Source: Zoroaster sp. YZ-2022 (lineage: Eukaryota > Echinodermata > Asteroidea > Forcipulatida > Zoroasteridae). Taken from it: 64,000 nucleotides of DNA. This document shows, one piece after another, positions 9,915 to 19,026 of the stretch. How positions within the stretch are numbered: the stretch's first letter is position 1; each line of letters starts with the position of its first letter. The notes beneath the pieces were generated by a model. The model had not been told where the DNA came from. It searched no databases and was given only the letters and a program-made list of their open reading frames with translations. The stretch spans positions 35,289,049 through 35,353,048 of the forward strand of contig CM055816.1 of the NCBI GenBank assembly GCA_029582265.1. The letters run 5' to 3'. The position numbers and the translations under genes were made by a program.

Positions 9915-10024
9915 ATTATAATTATAAGGAGGAGGTCTATCGAACGTTTTTACACGCTCCGCTACTCGCGAAGCGTGTTTTTGATTACATCGAGTTGTAT
10001 AATAGCTCTTATTTATCGTCAAAG
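9915..10024. other. Short intergenic segment with inverted repeats
   Basis: Between convergent genes. It contains GAGCGTGTAAAA-type and CGCTCCGCTACTCGCGAAGCG sequences that can fold, and is conserved at 47685-47798. A terminator role for the convergent pair is possible but unproven. Confidence 0.3.
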
Positions 10025-10624
10025 CTACTTTAAACTCAAAAGTTTTTCTATAAGAATTTTTTTTTCTGCATCGATAGGTTTAACCTCTGGTATAGTCGTC
10101 GGTACACTCTTTGCGACGGCGTTACGGATTTTTTCTTTCATTTTATAATATTTTTCTCGCTCTTCGCACACGAGCGTAAATTCTTCTTGGTTGATGTAAC
10201 CGTCTTCTATAGCTTTACTAACGTGGTTTTCGATCGTGTCGAGTTTACTCAACGCTAAAATTCGTATTTCATCGTGTTTTTTAGCTTTTTTATAACATTT
10301 ATTTTTCGCGTATCTGATAGCGAAAGCTGCGCTACCCAACCCCAAAGCTAAACCTTCTAAAGCTAATCCTACCGGCGACGCTATAACGCTGGCGATACTG
10401 GCTATTCCGATGGCTCCCGCTCCCATACAACCCAATTCTGCGATAATTTCTACGATGCTACAAGCGTTTATGATTTTATTATATTTTTTATATACGGCTT
10501 CACGTTCGTTTATTTCGATTCGTAATTCTTTTTGAATATCGTAAATTGTTTGCAATCGAAATGATTTAGCGTCATTCGTCAAAGGCGGTAAATTTGGATA
10601 AAGTACATTCGTCGATTCGCTCAT
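10025..10624 (-). CDS. Hydrophobic structural protein with YPxL motif
   Basis: The ATG at 10624 gives 199 residues (an upstream TTG is less likely). The N-terminus carries LYPNLPP, which fits the YPxL late-domain pattern used by enveloped viruses to recruit ALIX. An acidic/basic helical region follows, then a Gly/Ala-rich hydrophobic segment (about residues 75-105, GCMGAGAIGIASIASVIASP), then charged helices. Proteins with this layout are common in metazoan Polintons, with no assigned function. A membrane-active or virion membrane role is inferred. The element 2 copy is intact and has two YPNL motifs. Confidence 0.75.
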   Translation of the reverse strand: MSESTNVLYPNLPPLTNDAKSFRLQTIYDIQKELRIEINEREAVYKKYNKIINACSIVEIIAELGCMGAGAIGIASIASVIASPVGLALEGLALGLGSAAFAIRYAKNKCYKKAKKHDEIRILALSKLDTIENHVSKAIEDGYINQEEFTLVCEEREKYYKMKEKIRNAVAKSVPTTIPEVKPIDAEKKILIEKLLSLK

Positions 10625-10654
10625 TGTTTTTATTAATACCAAGATTATTATTTT

Positions 10655-11146
10655 TTAATTTAACGACCAAGTAATAATTTTCATATCGTAACAGATTCCA
10701 GTTTCTAAACAGCCTAAAAAGGTCGACTGTACAAAAACTTTTTTACTTTGCACTTTGAAAATAATTTTACCTTCAAAAAGCTTTGAATCTTCACCATTCG
10801 CGAAATAAATAACACGTTTTCCTCTTTCAATCATAAAAAAATCAATATCGTAAACTGGGTGTATTGTTCGTTTATGTGTTTTAAAAGAAGCTATTTCACC
10901 ATATGCAATTTTATAAGAAATTGCCGCAAGATTTGTTGTGTCTTCAAAGATGACAAACTTTGGATAACAGATGTCGTTTTCGTTAGTCCATTGGATGAGA
11001 AATATATCGTCTAATTTATATAACGTTATATTTTGATAAAGTTCATCAACGTCTATATAACCAGTTTTTTCAAAAATGTTTGGTTCGCTTTTTTGATTAT
11101 TGTTAAGCTGACTTTTACTTCGACTAGGCCCGTAAATACTCGCCAT
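10655..11146 (-). CDS. MASIYGPSR-family protein, variable paralogue
   Basis: A 163-residue unrecognised protein starting MASIYGPSR. It shares its start with the next gene (11164-11661) and a C-terminal pattern (VFVQSTFLGCLETGICYDMK compared with VFVEASFFGSLNSKICFNIK). The middle is unlike its neighbour and very unlike the syntenic gene in element 2. No membrane segment or signal peptide is evident. It sits next to the penton gene on the same strand. Conserved ends with a diverged middle would suit a surface or fibre-like protein; that is an inference. Confidence 0.7.
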   Translation of the reverse strand: MASIYGPSRSKSQLNNNQKSEPNIFEKTGYIDVDELYQNITLYKLDDIFLIQWTNENDICYPKFVIFEDTTNLAAISYKIAYGEIASFKTHKRTIHPVYDIDFFMIERGKRVIYFANGEDSKLFEGKIIFKVQSKKVFVQSTFLGCLETGICYDMKIITWSLN

Positions 11147-11163
11147 TTATATAATTTCAACAT

Positions 11164-11661
11164 TTAATTAGACGGTAAACTTGCTATTTTTATATTGAAA
11201 CAGATTTTTGAATTTAGCGAACCGAAAAAACTAGCTTCAACAAAAACTTTTCTAACGTTTCGCATTTTAAAACACATTTCGTATTTTAAATGTTGCGTTT
11301 CATTTTCTAGAAAATGAAACTTTTCATCTCGTTGCGGAGAAGGAATATAATAAATGTTGGGAGCGTAATCTCTCGTCGCCGAATGCGTAGCGAAACTATC
11401 AGTTTTTATAAACTGCGTAAAAATGCTACAATACGTAGGCGCGGTCGTAAACAAGAAAAAGGGTTGTTTAAACGTATCGTGCCATCCTAGTACGACGTCG
11501 AATTTTTCAATTAAAACTACTCGCCATAAAATTTCGTCTCTGTTTAGATATCCGTGATGTTCGTAAATTTCACCTTTCAACTCGTCCCTAGCGCTCGTTA
11601 TAGCTCCAACGCTCGTTGTACGCTTCGCGTCAGCGCGACTAGGCCCGTAAATACTCGCCAT
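11164..11661 (-). CDS. MASIYGPSR-family protein, conserved paralogue
   Basis: 165 residues, starting MASIYGPSRADAKR. Unlike its neighbour it is nearly identical to the syntenic element 2 protein (48962-49453). It is rich in aromatics and beta-prone segments (FFLFTTAPTYCSIF, NIYYIPSP) and has no catalytic motif I recognise. It ends two bases before the penton gene's stop side, in a same-strand cluster of three. It is probably a virion component by position and could be a second minor capsid or spike protein. Confidence 0.75.
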   Translation of the reverse strand: MASIYGPSRADAKRTTSVGAITSARDELKGEIYEHHGYLNRDEILWRVVLIEKFDVVLGWHDTFKQPFFLFTTAPTYCSIFTQFIKTDSFATHSATRDYAPNIYYIPSPQRDEKFHFLENETQHLKYEMCFKMRNVRKVFVEASFFGSLNSKICFNIKIASLPSN

Positions 11662-11663
11662 AT

Positions 11664-12341
11664 TTATATAATTTCAACATTTAAAATAATGGGGAAACCG
11701 TGATTATGTATATCTCTACTTTTGCTATCTCTGAGTCGAAAACTCAACTCGTTAAAAGTTCCGAGTCGTAATTTTTTTGCTAATGGATTTGTATATTGCA
11801 TGTACATGCTTTCGCCAAACGACGCGTCTCGCAAAGGAAAAGAGTTTAAAATTGTGCAGGGTTTTCCGTTGAAATAATTATCGTTTGTAGAAATTTGATC
11901 GCAATGAATGTATAAAAATTTAAAAAGTTGTACGTCAATTTTGTTGTTGTATTCTCCCGCGGTTAGAGATTCGCTATGCAACCCCAATAAATTAGCTAAC
12001 CCAGATGAAAATTTAACGCTCTTGTTCACTTGAGCTAATATTAACGTGTATTCACCCTTGGATTTATCGATTCTAGACGGTATCCAAGGCTCATTTTTCG
12101 TTATAATTTCGATAATTTCGATAATGTTGTAAAGGCCCGCTTCGATAAATTTTACATCTCCTTCTGATTCACCCACCGTACGAATTAGTATTCTTTCTTT
12201 TTTACGCACGTTGTAATATCCCACCCAAATGTTTACGCTGTGTAATATAATCGAGAGATTATCTTGTCGATTATCGATGACGTTGTATAATTGAACCGAC
12301 CCGCCTTCTTTACCAATTTCGATTTCAAACGTATGATACAT
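11664..12341 (-). CDS. Probable penton (minor jelly-roll capsid) protein
   Basis: 225 residues, beginning MYHTFEIEIGKEGG. The C-terminal half ends in LSFRLRDSKSRDIHNHGFPI and NVEI. This resembles the final strands of Polinton minor capsid proteins, where a similar R-L-D-x-x-G-x-x-I-x-x-x-G-x-P pattern occurs. It is open in both elements. The gene is divergently transcribed from the 440-aa-type gene, with only 24 bp between start codons. The penton call rests on pattern, size and position. Structure prediction would settle it. Confidence 0.65.
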   Translation of the reverse strand: MYHTFEIEIGKEGGSVQLYNVIDNRQDNLSIILHSVNIWVGYYNVRKKERILIRTVGESEGDVKFIEAGLYNIIEIIEIITKNEPWIPSRIDKSKGEYTLILAQVNKSVKFSSGLANLLGLHSESLTAGEYNNKIDVQLFKFLYIHCDQISTNDNYFNGKPCTILNSFPLRDASFGESMYMQYTNPLAKKLRLGTFNELSFRLRDSKSRDIHNHGFPIILNVEII

Positions 12342-12368
12342 TTTATTATATTTTAATATAATAAAATG
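12339..12368. promoter_or_regulatory. Palindromic bidirectional promoter between the penton and 440-aa-type genes
   Basis: The two divergent start codons are embedded in a 30-bp near-palindrome (CATTTTATTATATT and its mirror). Only TA-rich sequence separates them, and it contains TATA-like motifs on both strands. It is identical in element 2 (50131-50160). Confidence 0.6.
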
Positions 12369-13687
12369 TCGTTTCCATTAGCATTCGAGAGTAATTTTAC
12401 GTATTCGTACGAGCAATCTGGAAATTTTAAAGCGCCTCTCGATTTTAACGATGGTGATTTAACGAGTATAAACATTTACGTAAACAAGAACGAGTTTTTT
12501 AACGTTCGTTTTAATAATGTTTTCAACGACTACAAGCTGCCTCGCGTTAAAAGCGACGACGTTGTCGACGATTGGTATTCCAACCCGCTAAAATTTTATC
12601 AAAATCAAATAAATTTTGTGACGTACTGCGCCACGACGAGGTGCGGCGTGAGTTATCAACATTTAAACATTTAAATATGATGATTCGTAGTTTTTTTAGA
12701 TTTCACGTCTATTATCAAATTAGACGATTGCTCAAAGAAATGAGCTGCCCAGCATCTTTTCAAAATTTTTACGACGCGTTTGCCAATAATATAGACGTTA
12801 GCGCGTACAAAAAAATATGTAAAGAATTTCACCTTTCTCAAGCCTCTAATTGGAAACAACGAGTCGATTTTAATTCAAACGGATTAGGAACGGCTTATTA
12901 TTACGATGACGGTTACAAAGCGGTACCCAATCGAGACTACGATAAAAGTAGTTTGAATGTTATTTCTACCGAGGTGACCGATTACGATTATTACAAAACC
13001 GCGACTAAAATGAGTTTTGGAGATTTTCCCTCGACCTATACGATCGCATTCATTTCACAATCTTCAACGGAGCTCGCTTGGTTAAAATTTATATTATCTT
13101 TTGGGTTAGCTAAAGGTTTTACGGATGTTGGTACGCAACGAATAAACGACTCGTTAAGAACGTACGTTTACGCGATTTTAGGGGCTCAAGCGCAAGCAAA
13201 AAGCTCATTTTTAGCGGGTGGTACGGGTTTAGACGCGCAACGCGAATTTATAAATATAGTGGAAGCTGGGATTGACTCTCCGGTCGATTTACAAACTAGC
13301 ATTCAACGATATCAAGATGTTTTACAATACGCTCGCAGTCGTTTAAACTTTTGTCTAGGAGAAAATTTATACATGATGCCTAGCGATATGAATTTACGAA
13401 TAGGCAATTATGCGGGATACAACAATAATCTATTAATCGCGACGAGCGGTTTATCTTTAGGTTCAAATTTAGATACAAATTCAACGCCCGCTATTCCTCC
13501 TATTTTACCTTTACAAACGCAACAATCGTCAATTACAAAACATGTAGAATCATCTTCACACGCGCAAGACGCAATCCGCAAGCGCTATTTAGACGATGCT
13601 AGTCATCAAGAAGAAACAAATTCTTTAATACTTGGTTTTGCGATTTTAGCCGGTGTAACCGTTATGATTTATGAATTGTTATTTTAA
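12366..13687 (+). pseudogene. Conserved Polinton structural protein (440-aa type), frameshifted
   Basis: The gene is intact in element 2 (50158-51480, 440 aa). Here a 1-bp loss near 12669 breaks it after about 100 residues (frame 1 stops at 12674); the rest continues in another frame to 13687. Recognisable segments include SFFRFHVYYQIRRLLKEM, RINDSLRTYVYAILGAQAQA and a C-terminal hydrophobic anchor (LGFAILAGVTVMIYELLF). The family recurs in Polintons of many invertebrates with no experimentally known role; a virion or membrane component is inferred. The break lies in AT-rich sequence and could be a sequencing error. Confidence 0.85.
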
Positions 13688-13691
13688 CACG

Positions 13692-14929
13692 CTATCGCGT
13701 CAGCGTTTTCTGAGTATAAGCTAAAACTAATACTCCGACTCCGCTTATCACCAACCATAAATGTTCCGCCGTCCACGCAACAATGTTGGAAGCTGTTTTA
13801 AATAGCCAACTTACAACCGTACCGATAATGGCCGGTAAAGCGGCCAAAGCTTTCGCTCCTAGTTTAGATAATACATTCGCTAGATTTTTTAATGTTTTTT
13901 GTATCCACTCTTTTACACCGCCGCTCGGTGGTTGTGGAGTTGGTTCTGGCGCAGGAGTTGGTTTTGGAACAACAGAACTTACAACATTACCGATCGATTT
14001 GACGATAAAAGCGATGGTCATACTAAAAGCCGTTAATATACTGACGATCGTTACGCCTTGTTCTCTAAATAAAGTTTTAATTTTATCACCTAACGTAATA
14101 TCCCTTTCTAACATTTTTTGAGCCATTTCTTTAATTCTATTAATTTGACTACGAAGAATATAATCATGCGCATCTATATTTGCTCTACGATTACTCGTTT
14201 ATCATCAATTAGTTCTAGCAATTCTTGACGATACTTTTTTATTGATTTTTTATCAATCTCTCTTTCTTCAGCGTCGCTAATTACTTCTTTCATATCATAA
14301 ATTCTTTGGTTTAACGTTTTTAATTTACTTAAAAGATTCAATTGTTCACCTCGACTCGTAGCCATAATGTTATCGAGCGCTATTACTTCTCGCCATTGTA
14401 TGTTTAATTCTGTTTGAGTGTTTTGATCTCTCGAACGTTCGATAGCTTCTTGAACTTGTATTGATTTTTCTACGCGTTGTTGAGGTATAGATGGTAATTT
14501 TCTACGACCATCTCGTTCTTTTATTACTATTTCTGTTGCGTCTATAATGTTAGAGGGGCCGAAAGCTGTTAAATCACTTCTAGTGATACCTTTGATCGAA
14601 CCTAATTTTAAAAATCCACCCGTTTTTAAATTAGTTAATCGTATTTCTGTATTACCTTTTATAAAAAAAAGTAAACCCACTTTATTTTCATTTAGTTTAT
14701 ACTTGAATCTAGTATAGTCTTTTATAGAGTTTAAAAAACCTATACTTGTATAAAAATCATCGACTATATCTTTACGTAATCTATTTTCTTGAGATAAACT
14801 AAAAGAAGTTTCTCGTTCCATCGGAATATCACCCAAGTTGTTATCACGCATTTCATCATCTAAATATTCATCTTCGGGTTGATTAAACATTGGGTCTAAT
14901 TCTATATATGGTTTTCCTCCTTCTTCCAT
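13692..14929 (-). pseudogene. Conserved Polinton membrane protein (441-aa type), frameshifted
   Basis: Element 2 has one 441-codon gene (51472-52797). Here a 2-bp (TA) insertion near 14177 splits it into an N-terminal part (14174-14929, 251 aa) and a C-terminal part (13692-14126). The N-terminal part is beta-rich and then coiled-coil (REVIALDNIMATSRGEQ). The C-terminal part holds TLGDKIKTLFREQGVTIVSI, a Pro-rich linker (PTPAPEPTPQPP) and two long hydrophobic segments. It also lacks a roughly 40-residue stretch found in element 2. A membrane-inserted virion protein is likely; its function is unknown. Confidence 0.85.
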
Positions 14930-14942
14930 TTTATAATATATT

Positions 14943-15374
14943 TTATTTTAACAATCTATAACTCGCGTAACCAACTACACTCATACCAATAATGATAAAT
15001 ACAATTTCTCCCGTTTTTTGATCTTCGCTAACATCGTAAAAATCTTCTAATCGCGGTTCTTTACGTAAATCGAGAGGCAAATTTACTCGTGTATTCGAAA
15101 CTCGCGAATATTCTTGCATCGCTTCGTTAATGTTATTAAACGTTCTTATAGCGCTCGATTCTTTTTGTATTTTCTCATTTAAATAATCTAGATATTTTAA
15201 ACGCTTTTTACTAAATTCGTCTCTAGCTTTCGAAAGATGTTCCAACGCTAAATCGTGTCGTTTGCGTTCTCGTTCTGCGTCATTGCCACGTAAATTACTA
15301 AATAAAAAATTCGATCCGGTAAACGCTAACGCGTTGATTACGGCGCCTCCAACCATCATCGCTACAGACACCAT
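14943..15374 (-). CDS. Small two-helix membrane protein
   Basis: 143 residues. It has an N-terminal hydrophobic segment (MVSVAMMVGGAVINALAFTG), then SNFLFSNLRG, a charged coiled coil (about residues 35-75) and a C-terminal hydrophobic helix (IVFIIIGMSVVGYASYRLLK). It is conserved in many metazoan Polintons beside the MCP gene, which supports a minor virion membrane protein. It is divergently transcribed from MCP across 47 bp of TA-rich DNA. The syntenic copy is 52811-53242. Confidence 0.8.
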   Translation of the reverse strand: MVSVAMMVGGAVINALAFTGSNFLFSNLRGNDAERERKRHDLALEHLSKARDEFSKKRLKYLDYLNEKIQKESSAIRTFNNINEAMQEYSRVSNTRVNLPLDLRKEPRLEDFYDVSEDQKTGEIVFIIIGMSVVGYASYRLLK

Positions 15375-15421
15375 TTTCTTTTAGAAAACATAAAAAATTA
15401 TTATATTTACTAACGTTAAAT
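15375..15421. promoter_or_regulatory. Divergent intergenic promoter region, membrane protein / MCP
   Basis: 47 bp separates the two divergent ATGs. It is AT-rich with TATATTTACTAACGTTAAAT before the MCP start. Retained in element 2. Promoter function is inferred from position. Confidence 0.45.
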
Positions 15422-16698
15422 ATGTCTAATAATACGTACGGAGATGTGCTAGATCCATACAGAAGAATAAGAGAACCTCGAGGCTTAAAAGGAATGCGCC
15501 AAAAAGTCGTCATTACAAACAATCCGAGTACCATAAACGAAAATCAATTGTTGGCGGTTCGTTTTCCAAATTTAGGAATGAATGACGTCATCGTTCCGAA
15601 TACAACGCGATTAGCTTTCAACATTGAACTCATTAGCTCAGGCGATGAAAATAGAACGTTGGTACAAAATATAGGCAGATACATCGTAAAACATATAATA
15701 ATTAAAATGGAAGGAAACGAAATATTTAGTTTAGACGATGCGGATGTATTCAATTGTTACAAAGACGAATGGCTAACAAATCAACGCGAAAATTTAACGT
15801 ATCAAGGAATAGAGGAAATTAACGTGACTAAAATAAGAATAGACGCTAGCGATAAAGATGTAGCCGCAAACGGCGGAAAAGATAAAGCTGTCGCAGACGC
15901 GTATAAAAATAGATATCACATTCCACTCGATTTTGAATTGTTGACCGATCATCAACCTTACTATCAGTCGGGCATCGGAGATCGATTAACTTACGAACTC
16001 GTGTTTAATAAATTTAGTAACGTAATCAAAAGCACCGACGACAACGCTAAATATGTTATAAGTGGAATTTCTTTAGAATTTGAGGTTGTTCATATGCCGG
16101 AACTCGCTAGAACAATTAGAAATCAATACAGCGATAGAACGAGTATATTGTTTGATCGCGTATTGAGACAGAGCGTAACTACGTACAACAAAAAAGATAC
16201 AATGTGGAATATAAATTTAAATACTCCAGCAAAAAGTATGAAAGGAATATTGTTTTTGTTTAAAGAACCCAACGTGAAAGAAAGCAACAAGTTTTATAAT
16301 CCGAAAATAACAAAAGTTAGTATTACGATCGAAGGCGTTCCCAATCAACTCTACGCGCACGGAATGAAAAGACTATCAACAATGGGAAGAGATTTCAAAA
16401 TATTTCGGTGATTCGAGAAAACAACACGCTATACGAGTTGTGAAAGCTCTAGATTTGGCCAACATCAAAATAGCGAATTATTATCATGATAAATACGGTT
16501 TATTTTTAGATTTAAGAACGAGTACCGATAATGTATTACACGGATCGCGGAAGACGAGTGCAAAACTTATCCGAAGGAATTACCATTCAAATTGAAAAAG
16601 AAGCCGAGAGTGCGGGTGAACTAAACATGTATACTTTTATTATCATGGACGCGCAACTAAACATTAGAAACTCACGTTTCGAATCGGTCGATTATTAA
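15422..16698 (+). pseudogene. Major capsid protein (double jelly-roll), C-terminus frameshifted
   Basis: The reading frame matches the Polinton MCP family: an N-terminal basic segment (RGLKGMRQKVVITNN), FPNLGMNDVIVPNTTRLAF, and NIGRYIVKHIIIKMEGNEIF typical of the first jelly-roll. A second beta-rich half ends FIIMDAQLNIRNSRFESVDY. Compared with element 2, a 1-bp insertion near 16373 diverts the frame to a stop at 16411. A second +1 change lies near 16545. So about 95 C-terminal residues are displaced. The product would be the main shell protein. Homology-based call; element 2 carries a different lesion. Confidence 0.9.
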
Positions 16699-16740
16699 AC
16701 ATCGAGTGATTATTAAAAAACGTTTAATATTAAAAAGAAA

Positions 16741-17361
16741 ATGTTACCTAAATATCCACACGCCGCATTAATTTGTGGACAAACGGGATGTGGAAAAACT
16801 GAATTTGTTTTAAATTTATTACAAAATGAATATTTTAAATATTTTAAAAATATCGTTATATTATGCCCTACCATTTTCAACAATGATGCGTACAAAAATA
16901 GAAAATGGGTTCTAAACGACGATAACGTACACGTTAACGATTTAAACGACATATCGCTGAATAGGGCTATACAAATTTATAGCGACGCTTTCAAAACGGA
17001 AGAAACGTTGTTTATTATAGACGATTGCAGCTCGAATAAACAGTTGCATTATAAAAAATACGACGAGAATAATAAATGTATGATCACGCAATTGGCTTTT
17101 AGCGGTAGACACGTACAACACAGCTGTTGGATTCTTTCGCAAAAATATAATAGCGTATTGAAAGATTTTAGAGAACAACTCAAATGGGCGTGTTTATTTT
17201 ATTGTAAAGATAGAGACTCGTACGAGAATTGTCTTAGAGAAAATGATGTTATACCAACTCGCGAGTTGAGAATGGAAATTCATGAAAAATTAAAACGAGT
17301 TAAACACCGTAAATTAATTTTAAAAACGGATCAGCCTACCGGTTGGGAAATACGCGACTGA
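16741..17361 (+). CDS. Genome-packaging ATPase (FtsK/HerA, A32-like)
   Basis: 206 residues. Walker A GQTGCGKT lies at about 13-20 (after HAALIC) and Walker B LFIIDD at about 89-94. A conserved Ser/Gln pair follows in CWILSQKYNSV, with a basic C-terminus. Size and motif order fit the short Polinton and adintovirus packaging ATPases, which would pump DNA into the capsid. It lies just downstream of MCP on the same strand and is open here. The element 2 copy has a 5-bp insertion near its start. Confidence 0.92.
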   Translation: MLPKYPHAALICGQTGCGKTEFVLNLLQNEYFKYFKNIVILCPTIFNNDAYKNRKWVLNDDNVHVNDLNDISLNRAIQIYSDAFKTEETLFIIDDCSSNKQLHYKKYDENNKCMITQLAFSGRHVQHSCWILSQKYNSVLKDFREQLKWACLFYCKDRDSYENCLRENDVIPTRELRMEIHEKLKRVKHRKLILKTDQPTGWEIRD

Positions 17362-17397
17362 GTGATTACCGTCAAGTCGTTGGTGATCCCCTCATAT

Positions 17398-17700
17398 AGG
17401 TTACTCATAGGTTAAGAGCAATTACTCATAGGTTAAGAGCAATTACTCATAGGTTAAGAGCAATTACTCATAGGTTAAGAGCAATTACTCATAGGTTAAG
17501 AGCAATTACTCATAGGTTAAGAGCAATTACTCATAGGTTAAGAGCAATTACTCATAGGTTAAGAGCAATTACTCATAGGTTAAGAGCAATTACTCATAGG
17601 TTAAGAGCAATTACTCATAGGTTAAGAGCAATTACTCATAGGTTAAGAGCAATTACTTATAGGTTAAGAGCAATTACTCATAGGTTAAGAGCAATTACTC
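17398..17700. repeat. 21-bp tandem repeat array
   Basis: About 14 near-perfect copies of a 21-bp unit (ACTCATAGGTTAAGAGCAATT) lie between the ATPase and the next gene, with one C-to-T variant near 17657. Element 2 has only a shorter, degenerate version (about 55255-55420). The unit contains no ORF in common and no stable hairpin that I can see. Copy-number change is the clear difference between elements. Confidence 0.95.
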
Positions 17701-17745
17701 GTTTGTCTCACATTTTAATAAATATTATAAAGCATATTTATAAAT

Positions 17746-18072
17746 ATGAATGTTGAACGAGTGCAAGTTTTATTTACGAATATATCCGTTGAACGAGTAA
17801 ATGATTTTATATATAATCTTAACCAACTCGTAAATACCGCGAAAGAAAGACAAGAATTGGTACAAGTATTAAACGATAATACTGAAAAAGTAAAAGGTAT
17901 ATTTAATAGTATAGATGCTGAACGAGTAAAAGATCTAATGTTAAATCTTAACGAGCTTTTAAACGTTGATGGGTTATCTAAAACTAATTATTGGTTTCTA
18001 TATTTTTTAATAAATTTAATCGATTATTCTTCCAGTACATATAATAAATGGAAGAATTACATAAGCTATTAA
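17746..18072 (+). CDS. Small helical protein with an internal duplication
   Basis: 108 residues, not a recognised family. Two related halves are visible: ERVQVLFTNISVERVNDFIY followed by NLNQLV, and EKVKGIFNSIDAERVKDLML followed by NLNELL. They suggest a duplicated amphipathic helical unit of about 45 residues. The C-terminus is aromatic and hydrophobic (YWFLYFLINLIDYSS). The end overlaps the next gene's start by 25 bp, so the two are probably co-expressed. Near-identical copy at 55461-55787. Confidence 0.65.
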   Translation: MNVERVQVLFTNISVERVNDFIYNLNQLVNTAKERQELVQVLNDNTEKVKGIFNSIDAERVKDLMLNLNELLNVDGLSKTNYWFLYFLINLIDYSSSTYNKWKNYISY

Positions 18073-18662
18073 ATGAAAATATACAGACGCCACTCGTTAA
18101 CGACGTTAGCGTAAACGACGATAGCTTATTGCTGAAAAAAAAAAAATTACGTCTTTTATCGGTCGTAGTTGGGGGAGACTCGAGCAAGTATTTCGGTAAA
18201 GAACTAAGCGTTAGCGATATTGAAGCTTTGAGCGAGCAAGAGCGAGAAGCATTACACACGCAATACGAAACTAAATTAGGTCGCGATATTACTCAGAGTT
18301 TGGGTAGCGCCATTATAACGCTATACGCGCAAGTATTAGGAACAAGTTTAAACCGTATAGATTTGTTCGGCCATAAATTTCAAATTGATGATGAAGGTAA
18401 ATTAATTTCAGATTTAGAAAAAGATCCGTTCCTTAATAGCATGCTTAGTACAGTGGCGTGTGAAATATACTACAAGTACGGTATGTTTCTCGCTCCGCTC
18501 AGCGTTTCGCTGATTACGGCAAAACATTTAAAAAGAAAAGAAGAAATAGAAACTTGCAAAACATTATCTTCAACTGATAATAAAAGCGATGGAAACGACT
18601 GTGCCGAAAGAGATTGCGCAACCGGAACCAACGCCAAAGACCATTACCCAACCAGCGACTAG
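18048..18662 (+). CDS. Hypothetical Polinton protein (204 aa)
   Basis: The ATG at 18048 lies inside the preceding gene. The protein has a Lys-rich stretch (LLLKKKKLRLL), a charged helix (SVSDIEALSEQEREALHTQY) and a central globular part (GRDITQSLGSAIITLYAQVL). A hydrophobic region, YYKYGMFLAPLSVSLITA, comes near the end. No catalytic motif is recognised. Its 3' end overlaps the following basic protein gene by 74 bp in another frame. The element 2 counterpart is frameshifted near 55902. Role unknown. Confidence 0.65.
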   Translation: MEELHKLLNENIQTPLVNDVSVNDDSLLLKKKKLRLLSVVVGGDSSKYFGKELSVSDIEALSEQEREALHTQYETKLGRDITQSLGSAIITLYAQVLGTSLNRIDLFGHKFQIDDEGKLISDLEKDPFLNSMLSTVACEIYYKYGMFLAPLSVSLITAKHLKRKEEIETCKTLSSTDNKSDGNDCAERDCATGTNAKDHYPTSD

Positions 18663-18993
18663 GCCAAAAAACCCAAACAGAGTTGCAGCTGGAAAAAAAC
18701 TAGCCGAAATTAACAAAAAGAAAAAACTACAACTCGCTAAACCCGCGAAAAGCGTTAAAGCGACGAGAGATAGCGAAGGTTATAAAGAAAACAACTCGAT
18801 GAGCAATGAAACGAGCAATGGATTGAGTTACTCGACCTATATAGCAATAGCTATTGCTATTGGAGGTATCGCTTATTTCTTGTTTAGACGCAACTCGGAA
18901 CCAACATTTAAAAACGAACCCGCTAGAGAACCCGTTAAACTTGCTACACCACCCACCGCGCCAGAGAAACTAAATGTTTTTGAAATGGAATAA
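18589..18993 (+). CDS. Basic, single-membrane-span protein
   Basis: 134 residues. It has an N-terminal Pro/Thr-rich segment, then a strongly basic block with the motif NPNRVAAGKKLAE, seen in many invertebrate Polintons, followed by Lys-rich sequence. Near residues 83-98 a hydrophobic helix (STYIAIAIAIGGIAYFLF) is followed by RR. The basic block could bind DNA and the helix anchor it to membrane. This resembles adenovirus core-protein logic, but that is only an analogy. Overlaps the upstream gene. Copy at 56263-56649. Confidence 0.7.
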   Translation: METTVPKEIAQPEPTPKTITQPATRPKNPNRVAAGKKLAEINKKKKLQLAKPAKSVKATRDSEGYKENNSMSNETSNGLSYSTYIAIAIAIGGIAYFLFRRNSEPTFKNEPAREPVKLATPPTAPEKLNVFEME

Positions 18994-19026
18994 AAAGTTT
19001 TTTTTTTATATTTAACGATTATAAAC

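Noticed and set aside
13783..14121. Plus-strand ORF of 112 codons (and 51560-51910)
   Set aside because: Shadow of the conserved minus-strand membrane protein gene.
17398..17700. CRISPR-like array
   Set aside because: The 21-bp units are contiguous with no unique spacers, and the sequence is eukaryotic.
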